Source: DASPOF01 sp035626155 (GTDB taxonomy: Bacteria; Desulfobacterota; Binatia; Binatales; Binataceae). From it: a DNA stretch of 29,051 nucleotides. Location: NCBI GenBank assembly GCA_035626155.1, contig DASPOF010000023.1, positions 1 to 29,051 of the forward strand, in the 5' to 3' direction. A program made the translations under genes and the position numbers. Under the pieces are notes generated by a model. The model had not been told where the DNA came from and did not search any database. It saw only the letters and a list, made by a program, of their open reading frames with translations. Of the stretch, positions 7,101 through 15,949 are shown in pieces (positions within the stretch are counted from its first letter, which is position 1; the number at the start of each line of letters is the position of its first letter).

Positions 7101-8377
7101 TCCTTCACCCGGTCCTTTGCCAGGAACGCCTTGAAGGACGGCCAGATGTCCTCCTTGCGTTCGATGAGCACGGTGTGGAAGTTCGGCTCCTGGAGCCGTC
7201 GAAACAGGTTCAGCATCGAGGATTCGTAGTAGCGCGACCCCAGCGGCTTGATCTCGCCGTAGCCGAACAGGTTGCACACCTCGGCAAGCTGCTCGGCCGC
7301 CTTCAGCGCGGCCGTATTGTCGGAGTCGAAGTTGTCGCCATCCGAGCAGTGGAACGCATATACATTCCACAGCGACGGATGGTAGCGCTCGGCGATAATC
7401 TCGAGCGCCTTCTGGTAGCCCGACGAGATGAAGGTGCCGCCCGACTCTCCCTTGTGGAAGAACTCCTCCTCGGTCACCTCGCGCGCTTCGGTGTGATGCG
7501 CGATGAAGACGATCTCGACATTGCGGTAGCGCGTCGAGATGAACTGGTAGAGCAGGAAGAAGAAGCTTCGCGCGAGGTATTTCTTCATCGTGTCCATCGA
7601 GCCCGAGGTGTCCATGATGCAGATCACGGCGGCGTTGGACTCCTCGCGGATGTCGGTCTCGACGTGCTTGTATCGGAGGTCATCCTGGTGGAATGGAAAG
7701 CGCCGGCTGGCGCGCTTGAGCGCTGCGCCGCCACCGCTGAGGGCTTGCGGCGAAGAAAGGGCCGCCTCGGGCGCGTCCTCGGCGGAGGCTTGCTCGTCGA
7801 GGGCGCGGGCGTTGTCGGCGCTTCTCTGGCTTGCGAGCATGCGCATCACGCGCTGCTTGGCGGTGCGCCGTTTATCGAGCCGGACGCGGATTCCGACGTG
7901 ACGGTAGCCCTTGCGCTTGGTCGAGTACTCGGACTGGATTTCGCGCAGCGCCTTGCGCTCGAGGTTGGGCAGCTCGAGATCCTCGAACATGATCTCGATC
8001 AGTTCCTCCAGCGTGACGTCGGTTTCGTAGTAATCGACGCCGGGGCGATCGCCGGCGACGTCATCGCCCTTGCCCTGGCCTTCCTTGCCGGTTTTGCCGA
8101 CGACCTGCCCCGGGCGCGAATCGCCGCTGCCCTGGGATGCGCCGGGAGCATTCTCGCCGTAGATGAAGCGATACTCCTTGATGCCGCGGATCGGGACCTT
8201 GATTACGCGGTCCTTGTCTTTGCCGATGATGGATTCCTCGGCGATGATGTCGGCGATGTTTTCGCGGATGGACTCGCGGACTTTCTGGCGATGGCGCAGG
8301 CGGTCCCCGGCGGAGCGGTCGGAGCGCTCAGATTCGGACGGGCGGTACTCGCGGAAAATCGTTTCATCAGTCGCCAT
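7097..8377 (-). CDS. yeaH: YeaH/YhbH family (DUF444) von Willebrand A protein
   Basis: A 426-aa DUF444 protein. The N-terminal region is charged and low in complexity, with a Gly/Lys-rich linker (about 79–112). The C-terminal VWA domain has the metal-site motif MDTSGSMD (D256, S258, S260) and the conserved downstream CSDGDNFDSD, with SRYYESSML near the end. In E. coli, yeaH is co-transcribed with the kinase gene yeaG and affects nitrogen-starvation and stress responses. YhbH of Bacillus is also linked to sporulation. AGGA lies six bases before ATG 8377. A 263-bp gap separates it from prkA, and it is translationally coupled to spoVR. Confidence 0.93.
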   Translation of the reverse strand: MATDETIFREYRPSESERSDRSAGDRLRHRQKVRESIRENIADIIAEESIIGKDKDRVIKVPIRGIKEYRFIYGENAPGASQGSGDSRPGQVVGKTGKEGQGKGDDVAGDRPGVDYYETDVTLEELIEIMFEDLELPNLERKALREIQSEYSTKRKGYRHVGIRVRLDKRRTAKQRVMRMLASQRSADNARALDEQASAEDAPEAALSSPQALSGGGAALKRASRRFPFHQDDLRYKHVETDIREESNAAVICIMDTSGSMDTMKKYLARSFFFLLYQFISTRYRNVEIVFIAHHTEAREVTEEEFFHKGESGGTFISSGYQKALEIIAERYHPSLWNVYAFHCSDGDNFDSDNTAALKAAEQLAEVCNLFGYGEIKPLGSRYYESSMLNLFRRLQEPNFHTVLIERKEDIWPSFKAFLAKDRVKE

Positions 8378-8508
8378 CGTCAGTCCTCGGCTTGCTCCTG
8401 ATTATACCCCGGGTGCGCTGTCACCGCCGTATGGGAATGCCCGGTTCGTTGGCGGAAAAAAAGATCGCGCCAAAACGGGAAAAGTGCCGGATCCGCCGCT
8501 ATATTTGC

Positions 8509-8636
8509 GGGTTCGGCTGGGTTCGTTGCGGGTTCGATCGTGGCGGCAGCCCGCCGCCCTCTTCGTGGTTTGCCACGCAGCGCGCGGGTCTTCGCCGAAT
8601 CGCCGGATCATCAGGCGTCAGGGTTCGGTTCGGTCG
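8509..8636. repeat. Cluster of short GGTTCG repeats in the prkA–yeaH spacer
   Basis: GGGTTCG occurs at 8509–8515, 8519–8525 and 8530–8536, spaced 10 and 11 bp. Two more overlapping GGTTCG copies lie at about 8623–8634, just after the prkA stop in the direction of transcription. The 263-bp spacer has no ORF I believe in. The roughly helical-turn spacing could suit a binding protein, but the units are short and chance is possible. Confidence 0.3.
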
Positions 8637-8640
8637 CTGC

Positions 8641-10575
8641 TCAATCCTTCCACAGGTTGTTGGCGGCGTACTTGAGCACCACGTCCACGCACGAGTCGCA
8701 ATAGCCGTTCTCGAGCAGGTTCTTGACCATCGCGCCGTACTTCTCGCCCTGCTCCTGGTCGCGGGTGCGTGCCTTGGTGATGATGCGTGAGATGTCACGC
8801 ACCGAGGTCATGAGCTTCTTTTCGATCGCTTCCTTGAGCGGCTCGTAACTCTTGTAACTGACCTTCTCGCCGCGCCGCGATGCCGCCCACAGGTATGCGA
8901 TCACTTCCTGGCGGAAGCCATCGGCAGCCGATCCGATGATCGCGATCTGCTCCTCGATCGACTTGAGGAAGCCCTCGTCGGGCGCAAGCTCCTCCTTGGT
9001 GTTGCGGTCGCGGACCTTGGTCTTATTGACGTAGGCCTCGGCGTGGTCGAGGTAGTTCTGGAACAACGACTCCGCCTGCTCCTGGTAGGAGTAAACGAAC
9101 GCGCGCGTGATCTCCTTTTCGAGCAGCTCGAGGTATTCCTTGTGCAGCGTGTCCTGAAGGACCTCGAGGTACTGCTTGCGCGTGTCGTCGGGGAGGTCGG
9201 CCTCCTTGGTCATCTGGATGAGCGCCTCGCGGACGTTGATCGGGTTGATGCAGTTGCCCGAGACGTTGTCGGAGAGCGCGTTGTCGAGCGCCTTCATGAT
9301 GAAGCGGGTCGAGATGCCGGACATGCCCTCGCGCTTGGCGTCCTCTTTTAGCTCTTGCACGTCGATCTTCTTGGTGCGGCCCTTTTCGACCACTTCCTCG
9401 CCGCTGTACAGGCGCAGCTTGGTCATCAGGTCGCACTTCGAAGTCGGCTCCAGCCGCGACAGGATCGCATACATCGACGCGATCTCGAGCGTGTGCGGCG
9501 CCACGTGCGCGCGGAAATCGGAGTTGCGGATGATCTTCTGATAGATCTTCACTTCCTCCGAGAGCCGCAGATTGTAAGGCACCTTCACGACCACGATGCG
9601 GTCGAGGATCGCCTCGTTGGTGTGGTCGGCCCGGAACTTCTGCCACTCGGCCTCGTTGGAGTGCGCCACGATGCAGGTATCGACGTAGACCATCCCGTGG
9701 CGTCCGGGGGCGGGGATGACCTTCTCCTGCGTCGCGGTGATCATCGCGTGCAGGTACTCGGTCTCGTTCTTGAAAACCTCGATGAACTCGACGATGCCGC
9801 GATTGCCGACGTTCAGCGCGCCGTTGAGTTCGAGCACGCGCGGGTCGCCCTCGGAGTACTGGTCGAGCTTCGAGATATCCTCGCTGCCGATCAGCACCGA
9901 GGTGTCCTGGTTGTTCGGATCGACCGGCGGAACCACGCCGATACCGGTGCGGTTGCGCTTGGAGAAGTTGCGGGTCTCGACCGGGAACTCCTCGTAGCGC
10001 TGGTTGAACTCCTCCTTGAGCCGGTAGCGGCACACCGGGCACAGGTCGCCCTCGATATGCACGCCGAGCATCTTCTCGAATTCGCGCCGGAGGTGGCGCG
10101 GGATGAGATGCAGCGGCTCCTCGTGCATCGGGCATCCGTCGATCGCGTAAACGAAGCCGGTCTGCTCGAGTCCGCGCTGGACGCGCTCGACCAGCGAACT
10201 CTTGCCCGAGCCCACCGGGCCCATCAGATAAAGAACCTGCCGGCTCTCCTCGCCCTTGAGCGATGCGGAATGGAAGTAGCGGACGATCTGCGCAATCGTG
10301 CGCTCGATTCCGAAGAATTCGTCGGCAAAAAAGTTATAGACCTTGACCGGCTCGTCCTTGTAGAGCCGCTTGGTGCGCGGGTCATCGGTCTCCTGGATGT
10401 TGCGCGCACCGGCCCCGATGACCATGTCGTAGATTCGCGCGTGAGCGAGCTTGGTCATGGTCGGATCGGCCTTGACCAACTCCAGGTATTCGAGCAGGGT
10501 GCCGCGCCACTGCTTTGACTCGCGTGCAGCGCGGTCTTCCTTGATCACTCGCTCATAGGGATTCACATCCGCCAT
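8641..10575 (-). CDS. prkA: PrkA family serine protein kinase (AAA-type)
   Basis: A 644-aa protein close to the usual PrkA/YeaG length. The AAA-like N-terminal domain carries Walker A GPVGSGKSS (residues 119–127) and the conserved IDGCPMHEEPLHLIP. A C-P-V-C pair follows (GDLCPVCRYRL). Further conserved blocks are NRGIVEFIEVFKNE, HSNEAEWQKF and SGISTRFIMKALDNAL. The C-terminal part contains the PrkA-specific helical kinase-related region. Start ATG 10575 has AAGGAG seven bases upstream. It heads an operon with yeaH and spoVR. In enterobacteria this kinase responds to starvation and stationary phase. Confidence 0.95.
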   Translation of the reverse strand: MADVNPYERVIKEDRAARESKQWRGTLLEYLELVKADPTMTKLAHARIYDMVIGAGARNIQETDDPRTKRLYKDEPVKVYNFFADEFFGIERTIAQIVRYFHSASLKGEESRQVLYLMGPVGSGKSSLVERVQRGLEQTGFVYAIDGCPMHEEPLHLIPRHLRREFEKMLGVHIEGDLCPVCRYRLKEEFNQRYEEFPVETRNFSKRNRTGIGVVPPVDPNNQDTSVLIGSEDISKLDQYSEGDPRVLELNGALNVGNRGIVEFIEVFKNETEYLHAMITATQEKVIPAPGRHGMVYVDTCIVAHSNEAEWQKFRADHTNEAILDRIVVVKVPYNLRLSEEVKIYQKIIRNSDFRAHVAPHTLEIASMYAILSRLEPTSKCDLMTKLRLYSGEEVVEKGRTKKIDVQELKEDAKREGMSGISTRFIMKALDNALSDNVSGNCINPINVREALIQMTKEADLPDDTRKQYLEVLQDTLHKEYLELLEKEITRAFVYSYQEQAESLFQNYLDHAEAYVNKTKVRDRNTKEELAPDEGFLKSIEEQIAIIGSAADGFRQEVIAYLWAASRRGEKVSYKSYEPLKEAIEKKLMTSVRDISRIITKARTRDQEQGEKYGAMVKNLLENGYCDSCVDVVLKYAANNLWKD

Positions 10576-10676
10576 CGATGAACTCCTTGAGTTTTTAGGG
10601 CGTTTATGCGGAGAGGCTTCCGGAATCGCCCCGGGACGCGCGGCCTGTGCCGTTTTTTGAGCACACACCTACAGTG

Positions 10677-10705
10677 AGTATATAGGACGCGCCACTGGGC
10701 AACAA
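10677..10705 (-). promoter_or_regulatory. Candidate sigma-70-type promoter for prkA
   Basis: On the minus strand, TTGTTG (10705–10700) and TATACT (10682–10677, five of six bases matching TATAAT) are separated by 17 bp, about 100 bases upstream of the prkA ATG. I looked for a sigma-54 -24/-12 element, as expected from E. coli yeaG, and did not find a convincing one. The -35 match is weak. Confidence 0.35.
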
Positions 10706-10787
10706 TATGGTTAGTCGATCGAGGCCCGAAAAAGCGCGCGCGGCAAAAGCGCCCGATGATGATCGCGACCTAAGCCGAAGTGGTCTT

Positions 10788-11666
10788 TTACGCGCCGAGC
10801 TGTGCAGAGACCGCAACCGACTCTATTAAGACGTAGCGGCCGCGATCATTCTTCACTTGCGACGCGAAGACCCGGTCGTCGTGCGCGAATGAAATCCACC
10901 ATCGACGCTCCGCCGCCTCCGAGAGCCAGCGCGCCTTCTGCTCCATCGTCGTCAGCGCATCGAGGTCGTAGGCCTGGTTCCAGGGTCCGCGCATGTGCGA
11001 CCGGGTCGGGACGATATCGGCGAGATGGATTAACCGTTCGCCGCCGGCAGCGACGACTGTAATCTGATGATCGCGGGTATGACCGCCGGTCGGGATGGCG
11101 GTGACTCCGGGGACAATCTCGGTTGCGCCCTCCAGCGCGTCGATCTGGCCGGCGGTGGCCTCGAGGATTTCGCCGGCGTGGCGGTAGGCGGCGCGCAGGC
11201 GCTCGTTGCGGGCATCGCGCGCGATTTCGAGCTCCCCCTTCTGGATCAGGATTCGCGCGCGGGGGAACGCCGATTCGAGCGCGCCCGACTCGCGCCGGCG
11301 CACGAGTCCTCCGCAATGATCGAAGTGCAGATGCGATACGATCACGTGTGTGACGTCGCCCAGCTCCATCCCGAGCGCGCGCACGTGATCGGGCAGCCAT
11401 CCCTCGCCGTGATCGAAAATCTTGCGCTCGACTGCCCCGAGGCGGTTGCCGATGCCCGTGTCCACCAGGATTGCATCGCGGCCCCGAATGATGAGCGGGC
11501 AGATGAGGTTCAGCCGGATGCGGTTGAGGTCGTCGGGCGGATGCTCGCGCTGCCAGAGTTCGCGCGGAACGACTCCGAACATGCATCCGCCGTCGTTGCG
11601 CCACAGCCCGTCCGTTAGCATCGCGACCGTAAACGCGCCGACTTTGATGGTGGGCGGCTTCTCCAC
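10788..11666 (-). CDS. MBL-fold metallo-hydrolase
   Basis: A 292-aa metallo-beta-lactamase-fold enzyme with the zinc motif SHLHFDHCGG, preceded by LVDTGIGNRL. Downstream are the third-histidine region GGHTRDHQ, an Asp region LADIVPT and a C-terminal FAHD (possible last metal ligand). The lineup is that of the lactonase/glyoxalase-like hydrolases; the substrate is unknown. I chose GTG 11666, which has a GGGAGAAG upstream; TTG 11699 in the same frame is an alternative. It follows the membrane-protein gene at a short distance and lies before prkA on the same strand. Confidence 0.85.
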   Translation of the reverse strand: MEKPPTIKVGAFTVAMLTDGLWRNDGGCMFGVVPRELWQREHPPDDLNRIRLNLICPLIIRGRDAILVDTGIGNRLGAVERKIFDHGEGWLPDHVRALGMELGDVTHVIVSHLHFDHCGGLVRRRESGALESAFPRARILIQKGELEIARDARNERLRAAYRHAGEILEATAGQIDALEGATEIVPGVTAIPTGGHTRDHQITVVAAGGERLIHLADIVPTRSHMRGPWNQAYDLDALTTMEQKARWLSEAAERRWWISFAHDDRVFASQVKNDRGRYVLIESVAVSAQLGA

Positions 11667-11705
11667 GGTTCTAGTCTTCTCCCTGGATGCCCAGCGCAAA
11701 CGTGT

Positions 11706-12173
11706 TCAAGTTCCCAGCAACCACACGCCCAGCAATAGCGCGACCCCTCCCATCGCCGCGATCGCGCCGTGAATGGGAATCAGCCGCGCCATCGCGCCCG
11801 CGATCGCATCGCCCGGTCCTTTCTCTGCCGCGGCGCGAATCACCGCGCCGGTCCTGAGCGCTGCCGCCATCATGATCGCCATAGCTATAAAAAGGACGGT
11901 CTTCACGCCGAGCACAATCACGAACGTGTGCGAGAAGCGAAACCCGCGCGGGATGCCCTCGGCGACGAAGCTCGTCGCGCCGGTCGCCGCCAGTAGTACA
12001 GCCATCGCGACGTTGAGCCGATCGATCTTCGGCGCAACGCGCACCGCGAAGTTGCGATGCTCCTCGCTTCCCTCCTCGAGCGCGAGTCCCGCGATGACCA
12101 GGCATCCGCACGCAGCGATCCATACCGCGCCCGCGAGCGCGTGTATCCATAGAATCGCTGTCCGCAGGCCCAT
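11706..12173 (-). CDS. Small integral membrane protein, CopD-like
   Basis: A 155-aa, strongly hydrophobic protein with four predicted transmembrane helices (about residues 8–30, 52–70, 82–106, 132–153). Helix 1 begins LWIHALAGAVWIAACG, and a further His lies in IPIHGAIAAMGG. The H-x-x-x-G/A-x-x-x-W pattern resembles the CopD/DUF2269/HemJ group of small, often haem- or copper-linked membrane proteins. I cannot assign it further. It is divergent from the amidase and leads the same-strand MBL-hydrolase gene with about 40 bases between them, so the two may be co-transcribed. Confidence 0.75.
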   Translation of the reverse strand: MGLRTAILWIHALAGAVWIAACGCLVIAGLALEEGSEEHRNFAVRVAPKIDRLNVAMAVLLAATGATSFVAEGIPRGFRFSHTFVIVLGVKTVLFIAMAIMMAAALRTGAVIRAAAEKGPGDAIAGAMARLIPIHGAIAAMGGVALLLGVWLLGT

Positions 12174-12317
12174 CGCGAATCGTCCGCCGCGATAAGATTA
12201 GCGCGCGTTCCCATCGAGCGCGACGGCCATCGCGCCCGTGGCGTTCCCGCCGGCTTTCGGCTAACAAGCACGTTGCCGCGTTGCGATTCGCCGATCGCGG
12301 CGGCGGAGGTAATCGAG

Positions 12318-13712
12318 ATGCTCAATCCATACATCGAGGGGTGGGAGCTGCGCGGGCTGGTGCTCAAGAAAGAAATTCGTCCGCGCGAGGTCGCGGAATT
12401 TTTCCTCGCCCGCGTCGAGCGCCTCAACCCGAGCCTGGGCGCTTTCATGACGATTACCGCCGAGCGCGCGATGGATGACGCGGCGCGGCTGGAAAAGATG
12501 CGTCCCGCCGAGGCGCGCAAGCATCCGTTGTTCGGCATCCCTTACTCGATCAAGGACCTGGTCTGGACCAAGGACATCCGCACGACCTACGGTTCGAAGA
12601 ACTTCGAGAATTATTTTCCCCCCGCCGATGCCGAGCTTACCGTGCGCCTGCGCAACTCGGGCGGAATCCTGCTCGGCAAGACCACAACGCCGGAGTTCGG
12701 CGCGCGGCCGACTACCGAGGGCGGGCTGTGTCCGCCGGCGCGAAATCCGTGGAACCTCGCGCACACCGCGGGCGGCTCAAGCGGCGGCGCCGCGTCGGCG
12801 GTCGCCGCGGGGATGCATCCGATCGCGCAGGGCAGCGATGGCGGCGGATCGATTCGGATTCCCGCCGCGTGCTGCGGGGTCGTGGGGCTGAAACCCTCGC
12901 GCGGGCGGATCACGTTCGCGCCCGAGAAGGCCGAATCCTGGGCGGGCTTCTCGACCACCGGCCCGATTACGCGAACGGTTCGCGATGCGGCGATGATGCT
13001 CGATGCGATCGCGGGCGCAGTGCCCGGCGATCCCTACGCGGCGATGCCGCCCAAGCGTCCGTTCATCGATGCGCTCAGGCCGCCGCGCAGGAAGCTCAAG
13101 CTGGCTGCATTCAGCGAGTCGAAACTCGGCCGGCTCGACGACGAAACCCGCAAGGCGTTCGCATCGGCGTGCAGAGCGTTTCGCGAGATGGGACATTCGG
13201 TCGAGCACATCGATATCGATCCCTCCTCACGGCTGAACGAATACATCCGCGTGATCATCGCCGCGGGCGTCGGCTCATGGAAAGTTGAGAATCCCGACTT
13301 GATGGACCCGGCCGTGCGCGGAACCTGGGAAGCCGGCCGCAGGATCATGGCCGCGGATTACATTGCAGCGGTCACCGGGATGCACAACGCCGCGCGCCAG
13401 ATCGTTCAGGAGTTGATGCCCTACGACGCGACGCTCGCGCCGGTGCTGACCCGCCCGGCGGTTCCGGTGGGGTCGCTGCCATCGAATCCCGAAACCGCGG
13501 CAGAGGAAATTTATGCCTGGATTCCGTTCACGGCGCCGCTCAACGCGACCGGCCAGCCGGCGATCGCGCTGCCAAACGGATTTGCCAAATCAGGGCTGCC
13601 GCTTGCGTTCCAGATCATCGGGCGGCAGAACGACGAGGCAACCATAATTTCGCTCGCCGCGCAGTTCGAGAAGGCGCGCCCCTGGCGCGACAAGCATCCG
13701 CCCATCGATTAA
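12318..13712 (+). CDS. Amidase (amidase signature family)
   Basis: A 464-aa amidase-signature enzyme with the Ser-cisSer-Lys triad: Lys79 in GIPYSIKDLVW, the Ser154/Ser155 pair in AGGSSGGAAS and the likely nucleophile Ser178 in GSDGGGSIRIPA. These enzymes hydrolyse carboxamides in the cytoplasm. Family members include GatA, nitrile-pathway amidases and 6-aminohexanoate cyclic dimer hydrolase. No GatB/GatC genes are nearby, so it is probably a catabolic amidase. ATG 12318 has GGAGG eight bases upstream; TTG 12273 is an inferior alternative. It converges with the DMT gene, nine bases apart. Confidence 0.93.
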   Translation: MLNPYIEGWELRGLVLKKEIRPREVAEFFLARVERLNPSLGAFMTITAERAMDDAARLEKMRPAEARKHPLFGIPYSIKDLVWTKDIRTTYGSKNFENYFPPADAELTVRLRNSGGILLGKTTTPEFGARPTTEGGLCPPARNPWNLAHTAGGSSGGAASAVAAGMHPIAQGSDGGGSIRIPAACCGVVGLKPSRGRITFAPEKAESWAGFSTTGPITRTVRDAAMMLDAIAGAVPGDPYAAMPPKRPFIDALRPPRRKLKLAAFSESKLGRLDDETRKAFASACRAFREMGHSVEHIDIDPSSRLNEYIRVIIAAGVGSWKVENPDLMDPAVRGTWEAGRRIMAADYIAAVTGMHNAARQIVQELMPYDATLAPVLTRPAVPVGSLPSNPETAAEEIYAWIPFTAPLNATGQPAIALPNGFAKSGLPLAFQIIGRQNDEATIISLAAQFEKARPWRDKHPPID

Positions 13713-13721
13713 TGCGCGCTC

Positions 13722-14708
13722 CTAGTCCGGGATCTCGGGCAGGAGCAAGGCGGCCTCTTTCGATGTGCGCGCACCGGCCGTGACCATCGCGAGGCTTGCG
13801 AGGATCAGCGCCGCGCCGGCGACCGTGGGCAGGGTCAACGATTCGCCCAGCAACACGACCCCAAGCGCGGCGCCGACCAGCGGCTGGATGAACAGGAACG
13901 GCGCCGCGACCGATGCGCCAACGCGGCTCAGCGCGCGAAACCACATCCAGTACCCCGCGACCGTTCCGAACACCGCCATGTAAGCTACCGACAGCCACGC
14001 GGCCGCGGTCATCTGCGGGATTCCTTCGCGCGCCATCTCGATCGCGCTGGCCGGAATCCAAACCGCGAGGCTCCCGGCAACCGAGATGCTGGTCAGCAGA
14101 AGGGGCGGCACGCGCGCAAGCGATGCCTTGCCGGTGATCGTGTAGCCGGCCTCGAAAAACAGCGCGGCCACGACCAGCAGGTCGCCGATAATCCGCGCGG
14201 CGCCGCCCGGCCCCTCGACGTTCGGGAGGACGCCGCGCGCGACCACCAGGTACACTCCCGCACCGCCGGCGACGAGCGCGGCGACGCCCGATCGCGTCAC
14301 TCGCTCGCCGAGCACGGTCCACGACAGGACCGCGGTGAAGAGCGATTCCGCCGCGATCAGCAATGCGACATCGACCGCGGTCGACATCGCGAGGCCCGCG
14401 TACTCGAATGCCTTGTTGAGGACGAAGCCGAGCAGAACCAGGCGCGCGAGTTCCCACATCGATTGGCGCCCGCGAAGCTGGTCAGCTATGAGCCGGCGGC
14501 CCGACCAGAGCGCCGGCGCCATCAGCAGCGTCGCGATCGAAAACCGGACTGCGTTCAACTCGGCGAACGAGAGGCAGGAGAGCGCCTGCTTGCCCGCAGC
14601 GTAGGTCCCGCCCCAGAGCGTGTTGCCGATCGCGAGCATCGCGATCGCCTCGCTCCGCGAGACGGAGACGGTTGCGGGCGGATGATTTCGCGGCGAGGCG
14701 GTATGCAC
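13722..14708 (-). CDS. EamA/DMT family transporter
   Basis: A membrane protein with about ten transmembrane helices in two EamA repeats. The first repeat ends TVLGERVTRSGVAALVAGGAGVYLV, and the second has PFLFIQPLVGAALGVVLLGE followed by AALILASLAMV. The paired LGE-helix signature is typical of drug/metabolite transporters. Substrate unknown. I use GTG 14708 (328 aa) with AGGA eight bases upstream. The frame is open to TTG 14783, and ATG 14639 near the first helix is also possible. It follows the thiolase-like gene on the same strand with an 88-bp gap. Confidence 0.88.
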   Translation of the reverse strand: MHTASPRNHPPATVSVSRSEAIAMLAIGNTLWGGTYAAGKQALSCLSFAELNAVRFSIATLLMAPALWSGRRLIADQLRGRQSMWELARLVLLGFVLNKAFEYAGLAMSTAVDVALLIAAESLFTAVLSWTVLGERVTRSGVAALVAGGAGVYLVVARGVLPNVEGPGGAARIIGDLLVVAALFFEAGYTITGKASLARVPPLLLTSISVAGSLAVWIPASAIEMAREGIPQMTAAAWLSVAYMAVFGTVAGYWMWFRALSRVGASVAAPFLFIQPLVGAALGVVLLGESLTLPTVAGAALILASLAMVTAGARTSKEAALLLPEIPD

Positions 14709-14796
14709 TCGCGATATCCTGCGCGGGCCGATTCCCCGGTCTGGCGGGCTCGCGCAGTCCGGGCCGCTGCTCGTGCCGGGCAAGCCGGCCCGATCC

Positions 14797-15948
14797 TCAG
14801 GGCGGCACGTTGCTGAAGATGATCGTGCCGGCTGCGGCGAACATTCCGCCGACTCCCTGCGCGACCGAAATCTTCACGCCCGGCACTTGCGCCGGGGCCA
14901 CCCCGCGCAACTGACGCACGGATTCCTGCATCGCGTACATCCCGTACATCCCCGAGTGCATGTAGCTCAGGCCGCCGCCGTTGGTGTTGAGCGGCAGCTT
15001 GCCGCCCGGCGCGGTGTTGCGCTCCCAGATGAACGCGGGCCCCTCGCCGGGCTTGCAGAAGCCGAGGTCCTCGAGCCCGTAGATCGGCAAGTGCGCGAAG
15101 GCGTCGTAGACCATCAGGTGACCGACGTCCTTGGGCGTGATGCCGGCCTCATCGAAGGCCTTCTTGCCCGACACGCGGAATGCGCGCGAGGTGCTAAGGT
15201 CCTCCATCTGGCTGACCATCGGCGTCTCGACGCTCTCGCCCGTGCCGAGGATGTAAACGGGCTTGCGGGGAAAATCCCGGGCGCGCTCGGCGGAAGTCAG
15301 AATTAAAGCGCCGCCGCCGTCAGTCACCAGGCAGCACATCAGCAGGCGGAACGGATATGCGATCATCCGCGAGTTCAGCACGTCATCGATGGTGATCGGG
15401 TCCCTGAACGTGGCGCGCGGATTCTTCCCCGCCCACTCGCGCTGGACCACCGACACCATCGCGAGCTGCTCCTCGCGGATGCCGTACTTCTTCGCGTAGC
15501 GCAACCACGGGATGGTGAACGTCGATGGCGGGCCCACCACTCCGTATGGCGCCTCGAACTGCTCCGGAAGCCCGGAGCCGCCCACGCCCCCGCGATTGCG
15601 ATAGGTCGCGCCAACGCGCGAGCGGCCGCTCTCGCCATGCGTGATGAGCACCGTCTTGCAGTAGCCCTCGTTGATTGCCGCGGCGGCGTGGCGCACGTGA
15701 ATCATGAACGAGCATCCGCCGATCGAGGTGCCATCCACCCAGGTGGGCGTGATGCCGAGATAGTGCGCGATATTCGTGGGCGACTCGCCCGCGGTCGCGA
15801 CGCCATCGATGTCCGACGGTTTCAGGCCGGCATCCGCCAGCGTGTTGAGTGCCGCATCAGCGTGAAGCGCAATCTGCGACAGATTCGGAATGTTCCCCAT
15901 CTCGGTGGTCTCGGCGGCCCCGACCACTGCGACTGATTTCGGTTTCAT
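14797..15948 (-). CDS. Thiolase-like protein (SCP-x/lipid-transfer type)
   Basis: A 383-aa thiolase-superfamily protein of the archaeal/SCP-x-like branch. The N-terminal KSVAVVGAAETTEMG and a nucleophile-like Cys79 in SIGGCSFMIHV are present. The second block is NTNGGGLSYMHSGMYGM. The C-terminal motif, usually C-x-GGG, here reads AQGVGGMFAA, so the second catalytic Cys is absent. Such proteins act as degradative or condensing enzymes or, with DUF35 partners, as retro-aldolases in side-chain breakdown (Ltp2 type). Start ATG 15948 sits one base after the DUF35 stop, with GGGGAAG upstream. The two are probably a complex, but the reaction is unproven. Confidence 0.88.
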   Translation of the reverse strand: MKPKSVAVVGAAETTEMGNIPNLSQIALHADAALNTLADAGLKPSDIDGVATAGESPTNIAHYLGITPTWVDGTSIGGCSFMIHVRHAAAAINEGYCKTVLITHGESGRSRVGATYRNRGGVGGSGLPEQFEAPYGVVGPPSTFTIPWLRYAKKYGIREEQLAMVSVVQREWAGKNPRATFRDPITIDDVLNSRMIAYPFRLLMCCLVTDGGGALILTSAERARDFPRKPVYILGTGESVETPMVSQMEDLSTSRAFRVSGKKAFDEAGITPKDVGHLMVYDAFAHLPIYGLEDLGFCKPGEGPAFIWERNTAPGGKLPLNTNGGGLSYMHSGMYGMYAMQESVRQLRGVAPAQVPGVKISVAQGVGGMFAAAGTIIFSNVPP

Positions 15949-15949
15949 C

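Noticed and set aside
7055..8401. 448-codon plus-strand frame opposite yeaH
   Set aside because: It is the antisense of a clear DUF444 gene. Its composition follows the complementary codons and no domain is seen.
8500..8560. Possible tRNA, because of the GGTTCGA T-loop-like string
   Set aside because: No acceptor stem, anticodon arm or D arm can be paired around it.
9355..10518. 387-codon plus-strand frame opposite prkA
   Set aside because: Antisense shadow of a firmly identified kinase gene; no ribosome-binding site or domain.
10576..10787. Sigma-54 promoter for prkA, expected from E. coli yeaG
   Set aside because: No TGGC-N8-TGC[AT]-type element with correct spacing was found; a weak sigma-70-like pair fits better.
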